A DNA stretch of 64,000 nt from Corynebacterium resistens DSM 45100 (GCF_000177535.2 NC_015673.1:1922001-1986000), one strand, 5' to 3'. Numbered from the stretch's first letter, positions 9,144 to 19,245 are shown. Made by a program: numbers and translations. The notes: generated by a model from the letters alone, not told the origin.

Positions 9144-10112
9144 TTACCCCAGCGGCCGCTGCCCCACGGCGTAGTTCGCTGCCGCATCACGAACATTCCT
9201 CACATATTCATTGGACATGTTGTAAGAACGCACCGCCTTTGTCCACCCTTCCGGGGTTGCCAAATCGCGTTCGAAATCACAGAGCAAACGTACCGCGGAA
9301 GCTGCCGCATCATCGATGTTTTGCGGATCTGCATTATCGTTGCCGTCGGCATCCACGCCATATCGTTCCCATGATTCCGGAATGAACTGCAAAGGCCCCA
9401 TAGCGCGATCGTATTTCTTGTCGCCGTCCATCTTCCCCTTGTCCGTATCCCGCACAGTGGCAAACCCCTTGCCATTGAGCTGTGGTCCAAAGATGGGCGG
9501 GGTGGTATTGCCCTTGGCGTCGATCTCCGCAGCCCCAAAACGCTTGCCATCGTAAGTTCCGTGACGGGTCTCGACGAAGCCGAGGCCAGCCAAGGTGTTC
9601 CACGCTAGGTTGCAACTAGGCCGTGACTGGCGAGCAATGACTTCCGCGTTGCCATAGGCGATGAGGGATTGTTCAGGTATGCCCGTTTTCTCCGAGAGGG
9701 ACTTCGCCCACGGCAAAAGCTGTTCACTGGTACGGCCAGGATGATGAATATCAATATCCGGTGCGGGTTTCGCAGCCTTGGGCGGCACGTGATCTGGTAC
9801 CTCCACCCGGGTGGGTTCCGGCGCCGACGGGCGGTCAGTAAATCCGGCGACGAGAAAGCCCACGATAGCGATGATCATCAACAACGCGATCACCACTATG
9901 AAGAATCCGCATCCACCAAACTTGCCCCGGTGAGGTTGTACCGAGGGCGCAGCACCGCGAATAGCGCGCCCGTAGTCGCTGCGCCCTGCATTCACCGAGC
10001 TGCGACGTTGTACACCAGACGTGCCCCGCCCACCTTTACGCAACTGTGGATCGTTGGGGCGAGGAAGGGGTGCATACACCGGCTTATTCGGTTTACGCCC
10101 CACTGAAACCAT
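9144..10112 (-). CDS. Membrane-anchored lytic transglycosylase, LpqU-like
   Basis: A 322-residue peptidoglycan lytic transglycosylase. A basic, proline-rich cytoplasmic N-terminus is followed by one membrane helix (about 69-92), a proline-rich linker, and an extracellular MltB-type domain with WNTLAGLGFVETRHG, containing the catalytic glutamate, and the substrate-binding block MGPLQFIPESW. It cleaves glycan strands and leaves anhydromuropeptides. In mycobacteria the homologue LpqU also sits beside eno. Its ATG at 10112 overlaps the end of mntR by 20 bases on the same strand, so it may be translated from the mntR transcript. Confidence 0.9.
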   Translation of the reverse strand: MVSVGRKPNKPVYAPLPRPNDPQLRKGGRGTSGVQRRSSVNAGRSDYGRAIRGAAPSVQPHRGKFGGCGFFIVVIALLMIIAIVGFLVAGFTDRPSAPEPTRVEVPDHVPPKAAKPAPDIDIHHPGRTSEQLLPWAKSLSEKTGIPEQSLIAYGNAEVIARQSRPSCNLAWNTLAGLGFVETRHGTYDGKRFGAAEIDAKGNTTPPIFGPQLNGKGFATVRDTDKGKMDGDKKYDRAMGPLQFIPESWERYGVDADGNDNADPQNIDDAAASAVRLLCDFERDLATPEGWTKAVRSYNMSNEYVRNVRDAAANYAVGQRPLG

Positions 10113-10779
10113 CCTTACTTACAAGCACTGCGGTCAAACTCACTTCTGGCAATTGCACACGCTCGCCGGTCGCCACAATTTTAATTTCGGCAAGGTCGGC
10201 GAATGCACGCTGCAACATTTCGATTTTCACGCCCGGCAGGATTCCGCGCTGTTCCAAATAGCGCAGCAAGTCCCCATTCCTATCGGATATGCGATCAACC
10301 ACGCAGGTTTCATGGGCATTAACAGTCGATAAGGATACAACCTCAGGCGCGGTGAACTTGCCGTTGACATCCGGAATCGGGTCCCCATGCGGGTCGCGGG
10401 TTGGAAACCCCATCTTCCTTTCGATTCGTTCGATGAAGGAATCAGAGACAGCGTGTTCCAGAATCTCGGCTTCCTCATGCACTTCTCCTAGGGAATAGCC
10501 GAGCTCTTGGCAAAGGTAGGTTTCGATCAACCTGTGCCTTCGCACCATCACAATTGCTAGATGCTTCCCTTGCGGGGTGAGTTGAATATCCGCATATGGA
10601 CGGTGCTCCACCAGCCCTTTTGCGTGGAGGCGCTTAATTGCTTCGGACGTCGTGGATGCACGTTGCCCCATAGTGTCCGCCAGTTGCGAAAGGGTGATTC
10701 CCTCATTACCCCACTCTTGAAAGTCATAGATCTTCTTGAGGTAGTCCTGGGTTTTATCGGGGAGGTCACTGACATGCAT
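10093..10779 (-). CDS. mntR: DtxR-family manganese-responsive repressor MntR
   Basis: A 228-residue metal-dependent repressor with a winged helix (residues about 6-72), a dimerisation and metal domain (about 73-145) and an FeoA/SH3-like C-terminal domain (about 160-228). At the primary metal site it has Glu105, Glu108 and His109; in iron-sensing DtxR the first of these is a cysteine, so the glutamate points to manganese sensing. The frame is open to 10830, but the ATG at 10779 (MHVSDLPDKTQDYL) matches the family start. It is divergent from the mntABC-type operon and a candidate MntR operator lies between them. Confidence 0.9.
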   Translation of the reverse strand: MHVSDLPDKTQDYLKKIYDFQEWGNEGITLSQLADTMGQRASTTSEAIKRLHAKGLVEHRPYADIQLTPQGKHLAIVMVRRHRLIETYLCQELGYSLGEVHEEAEILEHAVSDSFIERIERKMGFPTRDPHGDPIPDVNGKFTAPEVVSLSTVNAHETCVVDRISDRNGDLLRYLEQRGILPGVKIEMLQRAFADLAEIKIVATGERVQLPEVSLTAVLVSKDGFSGA

Positions 10780-10845
10780 AACCACAGTGTAACGGGGGTG
10801 GGCCCGGTTGCTTCTATTCAAAACTTCCAACTATTCTTTTTCTAG

Positions 10846-10863
10846 TTTTCAACTCATTGAACT
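10846..10863. promoter_or_regulatory. Candidate MntR operator
   Basis: TTTTCAACTCATTGAACT is an imperfect palindrome (TTCAA, four bases, TTGAA) that matches 14 of 18 positions of the MntR box described for Corynebacterium glutamicum (TGTTCAATGCGTTGAACA, from memory). It lies 27 bases upstream of the lipoprotein start and between mntR and the transporter operon. A weak -10-like TATTCT sits at 10832-10837. Confidence 0.72.
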
Positions 10864-10889
10864 TTTGGCTTCTACAGGAAGGGTCTTCT

Positions 10890-11846
10890 ATGTTCTCTCG
10901 ACGCCCACGTCCATCTACTCGCAAGGTCACCATTGGGCTCTCGCTATTGACCAGCATCGGCTTGCTATCCGCGTGCGGTAGCAGCGACACTTCATCTTCC
11001 GCCGATGAAAAACCAGTGGTCATGACTACATTCACGATCTTGGAAGACATGACCAAGCAGGTAGCTGGCGACCTCGTGGACGTACATTCACTAACCAGCC
11101 CTGGCACCGAAATTCATGGATACGAACCAACCCCTTCTGATGTCGCCACTGCCTCGAAGGCCAATCTGATCCTCAGCAACGGATTGGGCCTAGAGCACTG
11201 GGTGGACAAGGTCTTGGAACACTCCAAAGCCAAGCGCGCCGAAGTCACTGAGGGAATCTCCCCTATCAACATCGAAGGCACGCAAACACCAAACCCTCAC
11301 GCATGGATGAGCCCAACGAATGCAGTGAAGTACGTGGACAACATCGAAAAAGCGCTCGTCGACCTGCGGCCCGAGCACAAGGATGAAATCCACCAGAACG
11401 CCGATCGTTACCGCGATGAACTCCGCAAAGTTGATCACGAACTTCACCAGGGCCTTGAAAAGCTGCCCCAGCAATCCCGTACCCTCGTCAGCTGCGAAGG
11501 TGCATTCAGCTACCTCACGAAAGATGCACACATGAAGGAGGGGTACATCTGGCCCGTGAACACGGAAGAGGAAGCCACCCCTCAGCAGGTCGCAAAAGCC
11601 GTAAAGTTCGTGCGCGAGAATAAGGTGCCCGCGGTGTTCTGTGAATCCACGGTCAACACCGGCGGCAAAGAACAGATCATGCGCGAGACCGGCGCCAAAG
11701 ATGGCGGCACCTTGTACGTCGATTCCCTCTCCGATGCATCCGGTCCGGTACCCACCTACCTGGATCTGCTTCGCCACGATGTCTCAACCATTGTTTCCGG
11801 CTTGAATAACGGCGAAAAGCAAGATAATCAGCAGGGCCACAAGTGA
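10890..11846 (+). CDS. mntA: Manganese (zinc/iron) ABC transporter, substrate-binding lipoprotein
   Basis: A cluster A-I metal-binding lipoprotein of 318 residues. The signal peptide ends in the lipobox LLSAC near residue 28, so the mature protein is lipid-anchored outside the membrane. Metal ligands expected of the family are visible: His in TEIHGYEP, His in PNPHAWMSP, Glu in CEGAFSYL and a late Asp. The ATG at 10890 follows AGGAAGGG and is preferred to an upstream frame start at 10857, which would fall inside the MntR operator. It is the first gene of a three-gene operon with overlapping junctions. Context with MntR argues for manganese. Confidence 0.93.
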   Translation: MFSRRPRPSTRKVTIGLSLLTSIGLLSACGSSDTSSSADEKPVVMTTFTILEDMTKQVAGDLVDVHSLTSPGTEIHGYEPTPSDVATASKANLILSNGLGLEHWVDKVLEHSKAKRAEVTEGISPINIEGTQTPNPHAWMSPTNAVKYVDNIEKALVDLRPEHKDEIHQNADRYRDELRKVDHELHQGLEKLPQQSRTLVSCEGAFSYLTKDAHMKEGYIWPVNTEEEATPQQVAKAVKFVRENKVPAVFCESTVNTGGKEQIMRETGAKDGGTLYVDSLSDASGPVPTYLDLLRHDVSTIVSGLNNGEKQDNQQGHK

Positions 11847-12763
11847 TGCTTACCCCAGCAGATACAACGGAGGAATCCGACCTTGCCGTCCGTGTGGATG
11901 GCGCCACGGTGTACTACTCACGCACTCGCACTGCGGGAAATCGCACCGCAGACACTGCAGAAAAACGTGCCACCCCTAAAGATGCGAGCCACAAGCGCAC
12001 CACCCGCACACACCCCCACGGCAGTGCACCCGCGTTGGATCATGCCAGCACCTCAATTCGCTGTGGGCACGTAAAGGCGCTGATTGGCCCCAACGGCTCG
12101 GGCAAATCCACGCTGTTCAAGGCCATCATGGGCCTAGTTCCGCTGCACCATGGGAACATCACGCGGTTTCACAACGCGCCCGGTTCCATCGCCTACGTCC
12201 CCCAGCACGAATCAGTGGATTGGAACTTTCCCATCTCTGTTGAGGATGTTGTCGCCTCCGGGCGTTACGCTCACCCCACGCGACGAGGCATTTTCGGCGG
12301 GCGCTGGCTAGGCCGCCACACTTCCACGGATCGCGAAGCCATTGAATCCGCGTTGCACATAGCCAACCTCTCGGACCTGCGCGCACGCCAAATCGGCCAG
12401 CTTTCCGGAGGGCAACGCAAACGGGTTTTCGTTGCCCGCGGAATTGCCCAAGGCGCCAATACCCTCCTGCTCGACGAACCATTCGCAGGTGTGGATAACA
12501 CCAGCCGGGAAGGGCTCACCTCCCTGTTCACCACGCTCGCCCACGAAGGAAAGGCCCTACTAGTTGCCACCCATGACATCGACCACCTGCCAACCTTCTG
12601 CGATGAAGTCGTGATGCTCAACCGGACCGTTATCGCTGATGGCCCAACCAACTCCACCCTGACCGACGAGAACCTACTGGCGACGTTCAGCGGAGTGGCG
12701 CGGGGCGTCGGAAATACAGAGCAACCAGTGAAAACATCCGGAGGTGAGCGAAATGACGAGTAA
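11846..12763 (+). CDS. mntB: Manganese ABC transporter, ATP-binding protein
   Basis: The ATPase of the metal importer. Walker A is GPNGSGKST (about residues 79-87), the signature is LSGGQRKR, Walker B is LLLDEPFAGVD and the switch histidine is in VATHDIDH. The start ATG overlaps the stop of the lipoprotein gene in TGATG. Between the first beta strand and the Walker A strand there is an insertion of about 35 residues rich in Thr, Arg, Lys and His, absent from most relatives. The gene runs into the permease gene with an 11-base overlap. Confidence 0.93.
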   Translation: MLTPADTTEESDLAVRVDGATVYYSRTRTAGNRTADTAEKRATPKDASHKRTTRTHPHGSAPALDHASTSIRCGHVKALIGPNGSGKSTLFKAIMGLVPLHHGNITRFHNAPGSIAYVPQHESVDWNFPISVEDVVASGRYAHPTRRGIFGGRWLGRHTSTDREAIESALHIANLSDLRARQIGQLSGGQRKRVFVARGIAQGANTLLLDEPFAGVDNTSREGLTSLFTTLAHEGKALLVATHDIDHLPTFCDEVVMLNRTVIADGPTNSTLTDENLLATFSGVARGVGNTEQPVKTSGGERNDE

Positions 12764-13604
12764 CACCTGGCCGGTCATCGAGATGTTTCAATTCGAATTC
12801 ATTCAAAGGGCGCTGCTGGCCGCGAGCGTTATGGCAATCGTGGCTGGGCTGCTGAGCTGCTGGCTAGTGCTCATAGGTTGGTCACTGCTGGGCGATGCGA
12901 TTTCGCATGCGGTGCTGCCCGGAGTGGTGATTGCGTACCTTGTCGGTGCGCCCTTCGCGGTGGGAGCGCTCATCGCGGCGATCGTGGCTGTGGGATTGGT
13001 GGGTGCGATTCGCTCCCGGACAACCCTGCGGGAAGATACGGTCATCGGTATCACCTTCACCAGTATGTTCGCGCTGGGATTGGTATTGGTGACAATTTCG
13101 CCATCCGGCACCCACCTGCAAGAAATCTTGTTCGGCAACTTGCTGGGAATCAGCCAACCGGCCCTCGCCCAGGTGCTGGGGTTCGGTGCTTTGGCCTTCG
13201 TGGTGATGTTGCTCGCGCGCCGGGCTCTTACTCTTTGGGCCTTCGACGCCCAACATGCGGCAACCCTTGGGTTTCACACAGGGCTCATACGATGGATTTT
13301 GCTGTTGTGCCTGGCCTGCGTGGTGGTGGCATCTGCGCAGGCAGTGGGTGTAATCCTTGTGGTCGCGATGCTGATCACCCCAGGAGCGACGGCATACCTG
13401 CTGACACAGAAGTTTCCGGTGATGCTGGTGCTGAGCCCCTTACTCGCGTGGCTCAGCTGCGTAATTGGAATTGCAGCCAGCTTCACTTGGGATGTGTCCA
13501 CCGGAGGCGCGATTGTTCTCTCGCAAGCTTTGATGTTCGCGTTGGTATACCTTTTCGGTCCGCGTGAAGGCGTGGTGTGGCGGGCTACTGTGGTTCGCCG
13601 CTAG
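12753..13604 (+). CDS. mntC: Manganese ABC transporter, permease
   Basis: A 283-residue membrane protein of the ABC-3 permease family with about eight or nine hydrophobic helices and the family motif around LLGDAISHAVLPGVVIAYL near residues 43-61. The ATG at 12753 follows GGAGGTG at good spacing; an upstream GTG at 12744 lies in that ribosome site and is unlikely. The last residues, WRATVVRR and the stop, are encoded by the first copy of a 36-bp tandem repeat, so the natural C-terminus may have been replaced by repeat sequence. Confidence 0.92.
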   Translation: MTSNTWPVIEMFQFEFIQRALLAASVMAIVAGLLSCWLVLIGWSLLGDAISHAVLPGVVIAYLVGAPFAVGALIAAIVAVGLVGAIRSRTTLREDTVIGITFTSMFALGLVLVTISPSGTHLQEILFGNLLGISQPALAQVLGFGALAFVVMLLARRALTLWAFDAQHAATLGFHTGLIRWILLLCLACVVVASAQAVGVILVVAMLITPGATAYLLTQKFPVMLVLSPLLAWLSCVIGIAASFTWDVSTGGAIVLSQALMFALVYLFGPREGVVWRATVVRR

Positions 13605-13715
13605 GTCCAGGTGTGGCGGGCTACTGTGGTTCGCCGCTAGATCCAGGTGTGGCGGGCTACTGTGGCTCGCCGCTAGATCCCGTGGCGGGGCTACTGTGGC
13701 TCGCCACTAAAACCT
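13575..13715. repeat. 36-bp tandem repeat, about four copies, overlapping the permease stop codon
   Basis: Copies begin at 13575, 13611, 13647 and about 13683. The core reads GTGTGGCGGGCTACTGTGG and then a CGCC-CGCTAG part; the first two are nearly identical and the last is degenerate. Each copy can fold as GGCGGGC-(TACTGTG)-GCTCGCC or its G-U variant. Copy one codes for the end of the permease. There are no unique spacers, so it is not a CRISPR array. Confidence 0.9.
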
Positions 13716-13731
13716 GCGAAGGTGGGTTAGT

Positions 13732-15199
13732 TTAGTTTGCGCCTTTGTCATCCATTTGTTGGTGGAAAGCGCGAACTGCATCCAAAAGGCGACGATCGGA
13801 TTCACCTGGCTCATCCAGTTCGAGGCCAACCATAGGGAAACGAATGTCCGTGGGGATCTTTGAATCGGGCAATCCCAACTGGCGCGCGCGGCGGATAACG
13901 TTTTCAGCCTCCACCAGCGCGGACGTCACCTGGGGGCGTTCCGCATCGCGCTGCGTACCTACGAAAGATCGCGCCGATTGCGCCTGCTGTACAGTGCTTT
14001 CTGCCTGCATCGATTGGGCAGGTTGCGCGCCATTCATTGGCTTCGCTGGCTGCGCTGGCTCCGCGGGTTCTGCTGGCTGCGCGGTCGGCGCAGGTTGTGC
14101 TGCCCGTGGGGTTTGCGCATTCGGCACAGCCTGAGTGGCCTGCGCCTTTGGAGTGGCTTGCGCCGGAGCGTCCTTCTCTTTCAGGAAGGTGCGATAGGGC
14201 TCCCCCAGGCGCTCCAACTTAGCGGCACGTTCCTTGCGCTTGCCTTCTGCCCACAGGCGATCTTGCTCGGTGCGTGGAACATCGCGCTCCACTTGTTCAA
14301 ACAAGTAAGGCGCGCGGGAGCGCATCTTCGCTACAAATGCACCCGAAACGTGGCCAATATCGAACGCACCCCGACGGTTGGCAATCTCAGCATGGAACAG
14401 CACCTGCAGCAAGATGTCGGAAAGCTCCTGGCACAGTTCTTGCTCTAGCCATTGTGGAGCTTTTACCATCCTCATTCTTTGCAGCGTATTCCTCCACGGC
14501 TTCCACAACACTGCCTAGTTCTGCGGTCTCTTGTCGCAGGAACTCCATCAGGGTGCCGTGGGTCATCGCTTGCTCCCACTCCCCTTGACGCAGGGCGCGA
14601 GCCATCAGCGCCACTGCATCTTCCATTTCATCCATCACCGACGCCGGCACTTCCGTCCGCGTGGTGCGGCGCAAACCAGCTACAGCAACTGTGTGTTCAT
14701 CGGTGCCGACAATCTCCCCGTCCACAAATCCGGCCCCGGAGTGGGCAACCTCGTGGGCGTCAGAAGAAGAAGAAGGAACCTGCGCGGACGAAATATGAGG
14801 CGCACCTGCACCGGCTTCTCCCTGCGAATCAGCCTTCGGGGCATTTGGCCCTGTCGTGGCCGTGCCCGCCGCAACAGCTTCATTCGAAGGCATCGCAGCA
14901 GCATCTTGGGAAGCACCGCTACCGGCTTCGAGCTGCTTATTCGGCTCCATTTCGACCACGAGGCTCGGTGCTTTAATGAGCTCATCGTTGTTTTCCAATC
15001 GCTCGCGCACCGCATCGTTAGTGATGTCTGTCGTAACCAAAACATCGGACTCAGCGACCGTATGTCCACCCAAGTCAGCGATAACCCAACGCACGCGCAC
15101 CGGCACTTCCTCGGTGTAGGAGACATCGCCCCGCAGGTGGGATACAGCCTCGACCGGAATCATCGCGGGGAATCGGGGATCCAACAGAATCACAGACAT
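13732..15199 (-). pseudogene. mazG: MazG family NTP pyrophosphohydrolase, apparent frameshift
   Basis: MazG-type enzymes hydrolyse (d)NTPs to monophosphates. The N-terminal part, from 15199, ends in the start of the MazG fold (GEWEQAMTHGTLMEFLRQETAEL); the rest (ELCQELSDILLQVLFHAEIANRRG onwards in separate frame) continues in the +1 frame. The two frames join at a TTTT run at 14461-14464 (AAAA in the coding strand): three bases instead of four would give one continuous protein of about 488 residues. The protein has an unusual low-complexity region in its N-terminal half and an Ala-Pro-Gln repeat tract after the MazG fold. Either a sequencing or assembly error or a true inactivation is possible. 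It lies just downstream of mfd. Confidence 0.8.
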
Positions 15200-15210
15200 A
15201 GGGTTAAATA

Positions 15211-18200
15211 CTACCCGCTCGCGGGCTCAGCTCCACTCATATCGCGTGAAGGCAATCCAGCCAATTGCGTCAACGCATCGGCAACCCACTGCACAAGTTC
15301 CATCTCTCGTAGCGCAACCGCACGCATGCCCGCCCCCTTCTTTGGCGCGGGAATCAACACCACCTTGGTGGTTGCGCGGTAATTGGCTGCAGGGAACAAC
15401 CGCTTCAGGCGCACCTGGCCAGAGTCCTCTAGCTGAATCGGGCTGAAGCTGATCTTAGATCCCACAGCCACCACCTCGGTGACCTTGAGATCGCGGCATA
15501 ACAGTCGCAGACGCGAAAGTGCAGCCAACATGTGGATTTCTGGGCCGGGCTGGCCATAGCGGTCCCGCAGTTCTTCAAGGACCTTAGCGATCTCCGCGAC
15601 ATCCTCTGCGGCGGCGAACTTCCGGTAAGCCTCCAGTCGCAGCCTCTCACTAGCCACGTATTCCACCGGAATATGGGCATCAACAGGCAAGTCGATGCGG
15701 ATTTCCTTCTTTTCTTCCTCCGTGCCGTCGACCACCTTGCCATCGGCCATGGCGCGGAAAGCTTCCACGGCCTCGCCCACGAGGCGTACATACAGATCGA
15801 ATCCCACGCCAGCGATATGGCCGGATTGTTCCGCACCGAGCACGTTGCCGGCACCGCGCATCTCCAAGTCCTTCATTGCCACGGCCATACCCGCACCCAG
15901 ATCATTGTTCTGCGCAATGGTCGTCAACCGGTCATACGAGGTTTCGGTCAGCACTTCCCCAGGTGGGTATAGGAAGTAGGCATATCCGCGCTCATGGGAA
16001 CGGCCCACTCGCCCGCGCAACTGGTGTAGCTGAGAAAGGCCCATGTGGTGAGCATTTTCCACGATGAGTGTGTTGGCATTTGCGATATCCAGGCCCGTCT
16101 CCACGATTGTGGTGCACACCAGCACGTCGAACTCGCGATCCCAGAACCCCTTCACGGTGGTTTCCAGCTGCTCTTCGCTCATCTGCCCGTGAGCCACCAC
16201 CACTCGAGCCTCGGGAACCAACCGGCGAAGGTCGGCCGCAGCACGTTCAATCGTTTTCACGCGGTTGTGAACATAGAAGACCTGCCCATCGCGCAACAGT
16301 TCGCGCCGAATAGCCGCGGCCACATGCTTATCCTCTTGCTGCCCCACGTAAGTCAACACGGGGTGGCGATCCTGCGGTGGCGTGAGGATGGTGGACATTT
16401 CGCGAATCCCTGCCATGGACATTTCCAAGGTGCGCGGAATCGGCGTAGCGGACATCGTCAGCACATCAACATGCGTGCGCAACGATTTGATGTGTTCTTT
16501 GTGTTCGACGCCAAAGCGCTGCTCCTCATCAACGATGACTAGGCCCAAGTTCTTCCATTGGATGCCGGTTTGCAGCAGGCGGTGCGTGCCAATAACGATA
16601 TCGACATCGCCATTTGCCATCGCCTTAATGACTTCGCGGGATTCCGCTGGCGAGGTGAAACGCGAAAGCTCGCGAATCGTCGTAGGGAAATCCTGCATGC
16701 GTTCCGTGAAGGTATTGAGGTGCTGCTGCGCCAGCAACGTGGTTGGCACCAATACTGCAACTTGCTTGCCCGATTGCACTGCTTTGAACGCCGCACGAAC
16801 GGCGACCTCAGTTTTGCCGTAACCTACATCGCCGACGATCACTCGATCCATCGGCACCGGCTTTTCCATATCCGCCTTGACTGCCTCGATCGCGTTGAAC
16901 TGATCCTCAGTCTCCGTGTAGGGGAAGGCCTCCTCCATCTCGCGCTGCCATGGCGTATCCGCGCCGAAGGCATACCCCGGCGCGGCTTGGCGGGTGGCGT
17001 ACAACTGCACAAGTTCACCGGCGATTTGCCGGACAGCACCGCGGGCCTTGCGCTTGGTGTTTTTCCAGTCTGCCCCACCCATCTTGGAAAGCGCGGGCTT
17101 CTCACCGCCGACATACCGCGAGAGCATGTCGAGCTGATCCATAGGCACGTACAGCTGATCGCCGGGGCCTCCGCGCTTGCTGGGCGCATATTCCAGCACA
17201 AGGTATTCACGGCGGGAGGCATCCGCACCTTTCCCAATCGTGCGTTCTTCCATGCGGACGAATTTTCCGATGCCGTGGGAATCGTGGACCACCAGATCCC
17301 CCGGCTCCAAGGCCAGCGGATCCACCCGGTTGCGTTTCTTCGCGGGCTTACGTTTACCAGTGGCTTTGGCGTCCACACGGTTACCGGTTAGATCCGTTTC
17401 AGTCAGGAACAACAAGCTGGAGTGCTTGTCATCGCCTGCGAATGGAAAATCGAGGCCCTGGTGGCACACCGCGTGATAGATGCTGACTTGATGCGGGGCC
17501 GGCTCGTCTGCCGTCGTGTGCTTTGGTTTTGGCAGGCGACCTAGCCCGCGGGATCCTGTGAGGTCGACGCCAATGGGTTCGACCGCGATTCCAGCCTCCT
17601 TGAAGCGACGCACCATGCGGGCAGCCACGGCTGGAGTGGGAGCGGCGAAAGCTACACGACCCCCGGATTCCACTCGCTTGCGGATATCGGACATGACAGC
17701 GCCAATCGCTTCCATATCGCCACGAGGTGTTGAGGCGGGTGCGTAGTCCAGCGTCAACACATCGTCGTCGAGCACTGCCCCACCAGCGTTATCTGTCGAA
17801 TCCGCTTCGCCGTAGTCCGCCACACCCACGGGCGACATCGTCCACCACGGCCGGCCAAGCTTCACTTGGACCTGCTGCAACCCTTCAAGGGAGAGGTAGG
17901 CCACGCCGTCCAGTGGCATGGATCCACCCATGGCAGCAACTTCCCACCCGGCTTCCATGAATTGCTTACCGGTTTCTGCAAGGTCAACTGCGCGGCGTTT
18001 AACCGCTGCTGGAGTGGTTACGATTGTATGAGTGCCCTCGGGCATCAGCTCCGGCAATGTGACGAGTTCGGAAGTGCGCAGAGCTGGGATCAGGGCTTCC
18101 ATGCCTTGCACGGCGATCTTCTGACTGATCTTGTCGAATAATTCCGCTAGCTCAGCATTGCCCGCGTGCTCTTGAGCCAAGGCGGCAGCTTTTTCGCGGA

Positions 18201-18978
18201 CTTCGTCCGTCAGCAGGAGCTCGCGGCACGGGTATACCGTAACGGTGCCGGGTTCGAGGTTGGGGATGGTGCGCTGATCCCCCACACTGAACGCGCGAAC
18301 TTCCGAGACTTCATCACCCCAGAAATCCACGCGGACTGGTAGTTCCTCGGAGGCGGGGAAGATATCCACGATGCCACCACGGATGGCGAAGTGGCCACGC
18401 TTCGCGACAACATCCACGTGCGTATACCCAAGCTCCACCAGACGTTCGGGCAGCTCATCGAAAGTGATTTCTTGCCCCTCCGCAAGCCGGATGGGTTCGA
18501 TATTGCCTAGGTGCTGCTGCACCGGCTGCAGCACCGCACGGGCGGATGCAACCACAATCTTCAGTTCAGATGGGGGTTGGGTTCGGCCCGATTTGGCGTC
18601 ACCCCCCAAACCAGTACGCAAGCGACGCAGCACGCGCATACGAGTGGCGACGGTCTCCACGCCGGGCGAAAGACGTTCGTGCGGAAGGGTTTCCCACGCT
18701 GGGAATAACTCGACGGAATCCCCCACCATGGCCTTGAGCATTTCCGCGAGGTCTTGCGCTTGGCGACCCGTCGCGGTCACCACGAGAACCGGCGCTTGGC
18801 TGGCAACCGCGCCCACGGCGAATGGCCACACGCCTTCTGGGCCTTGCATGTGAAGAGTTTTGTCCCCGATGTGCGCCACTACCCCGCGCAGTTTCGAGTC
18901 CTGGCTGACGGCTTTGAGCAGGCCAGAGAGCGCGGGGGCGTTTTTCAGCGAAGGTGAATCGGGGGTCTTGGAACTCAT
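15211..18978 (-). CDS. mfd: Transcription-repair coupling factor
   Basis: A 1255-residue DNA translocase that removes RNA polymerase stalled at lesions and recruits UvrA. The N-terminal third is the UvrB-like module; the RNA polymerase interaction domain lies near residues 560-640 ([13 protein letters not shown] region); the helicase motor has Walker [12 protein letters not shown], the DEEQRFG box, SATPIPRTL and the RecG-like motif [16 protein letters not shown]; the TRCF C-terminal domain follows. Length matches other actinobacterial Mfd proteins. It is followed within 12 bases by mazG. Confidence 0.97.
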   Translation of the reverse strand: MSSKTPDSPSLKNAPALSGLLKAVSQDSKLRGVVAHIGDKTLHMQGPEGVWPFAVGAVASQAPVLVVTATGRQAQDLAEMLKAMVGDSVELFPAWETLPHERLSPGVETVATRMRVLRRLRTGLGGDAKSGRTQPPSELKIVVASARAVLQPVQQHLGNIEPIRLAEGQEITFDELPERLVELGYTHVDVVAKRGHFAIRGGIVDIFPASEELPVRVDFWGDEVSEVRAFSVGDQRTIPNLEPGTVTVYPCRELLLTDEVREKAAALAQEHAGNAELAELFDKISQKIAVQGMEALIPALRTSELVTLPELMPEGTHTIVTTPAAVKRRAVDLAETGKQFMEAGWEVAAMGGSMPLDGVAYLSLEGLQQVQVKLGRPWWTMSPVGVADYGEADSTDNAGGAVLDDDVLTLDYAPASTPRGDMEAIGAVMSDIRKRVESGGRVAFAAPTPAVAARMVRRFKEAGIAVEPIGVDLTGSRGLGRLPKPKHTTADEPAPHQVSIYHAVCHQGLDFPFAGDDKHSSLLFLTETDLTGNRVDAKATGKRKPAKKRNRVDPLALEPGDLVVHDSHGIGKFVRMEERTIGKGADASRREYLVLEYAPSKRGGPGDQLYVPMDQLDMLSRYVGGEKPALSKMGGADWKNTKRKARGAVRQIAGELVQLYATRQAAPGYAFGADTPWQREMEEAFPYTETEDQFNAIEAVKADMEKPVPMDRVIVGDVGYGKTEVAVRAAFKAVQSGKQVAVLVPTTLLAQQHLNTFTERMQDFPTTIRELSRFTSPAESREVIKAMANGDVDIVIGTHRLLQTGIQWKNLGLVIVDEEQRFGVEHKEHIKSLRTHVDVLTMSATPIPRTLEMSMAGIREMSTILTPPQDRHPVLTYVGQQEDKHVAAAIRRELLRDGQVFYVHNRVKTIERAAADLRRLVPEARVVVAHGQMSEEQLETTVKGFWDREFDVLVCTTIVETGLDIANANTLIVENAHHMGLSQLHQLRGRVGRSHERGYAYFLYPPGEVLTETSYDRLTTIAQNNDLGAGMAVAMKDLEMRGAGNVLGAEQSGHIAGVGFDLYVRLVGEAVEAFRAMADGKVVDGTEEEKKEIRIDLPVDAHIPVEYVASERLRLEAYRKFAAAEDVAEIAKVLEELRDRYGQPGPEIHMLAALSRLRLLCRDLKVTEVVAVGSKISFSPIQLEDSGQVRLKRLFPAANYRATTKVVLIPAPKKGAGMRAVALREMELVQWVADALTQLAGLPSRDMSGAEPASG

Positions 18979-19083
18979 GATTTCCCAGTGTAGCTACGCA
19001 CTAAGACAGCCCAGTTTTCTACCCCTGCGCCTTGTGGGGTATTGTGTCCCATGCACAGCAATGCGATCCGTGCGCTGCTGCGT

Positions 19084-19155
19084 TCTCCCATGGTGTAATT
19101 GGCAACACTACGGTTTTTGGTACCGTCATTCTAGGTTCGAGTCCTGGTGGGAGAG
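19084..19155 (+). tRNA. tRNA-Gln (anticodon UUG)
   Basis: A complete cloverleaf of 72 bases: acceptor TCTCCCA/TGGGAGA, anticodon stem ACGGT/ACCGT with loop TTTTGGT giving anticodon UUG, and T arm CTAGG-TTCGAGT-CCTGG. CCA is not encoded. Its downstream intrinsic terminator is interrupted by the IS element. Confidence 0.94.
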
Positions 19156-19164
19156 CATTGGTAA

Positions 19165-19202
19165 CCCCGTCTGCGACTAGTGGAAATGCTGGTCAGGCGG
19201 GG
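19165..19202 (+). terminator. tRNA-Gln terminator hairpin, U-tract displaced by IS insertion
   Basis: CCCCGTCTG (19165-19173) pairs with CAGGCGGGG (19194-19202), nine pairs with one G-U. The last two G come from the first bases of the IS. The matching T-rich tail, GGGGTTTTTGTTTTT, is now at about 20592-20606 beyond the IS. Before insertion the hairpin and U-tract would have formed a classical terminator. Confidence 0.72.
19193..19200. repeat. Target site duplication, left copy (TCAGGCGG)
   Basis: The 8-bp sequence TCAGGCGG stands immediately before the IS left end and again immediately after its right end at 20586-20593. An 8-bp duplication is normal for IS256-family elements and shows a recent, simple insertion. 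Confidence 0.93.
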
Positions 19203-19245
19203 GTTAAGCGACAAAATGTGTGTCTGCTATCGGCGTGTCGCGGGG

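Noticed and set aside
10857-10889. Upstream start at 10857 for the manganese lipoprotein
   Set aside because: It would place the start codon inside the MntR operator and lacks a ribosome site; 10890 has AGGAAGGG and a normal signal peptide.
13575-13715. CRISPR array
   Set aside because: The repeats are head-to-tail with no unique spacers and no cas genes nearby.
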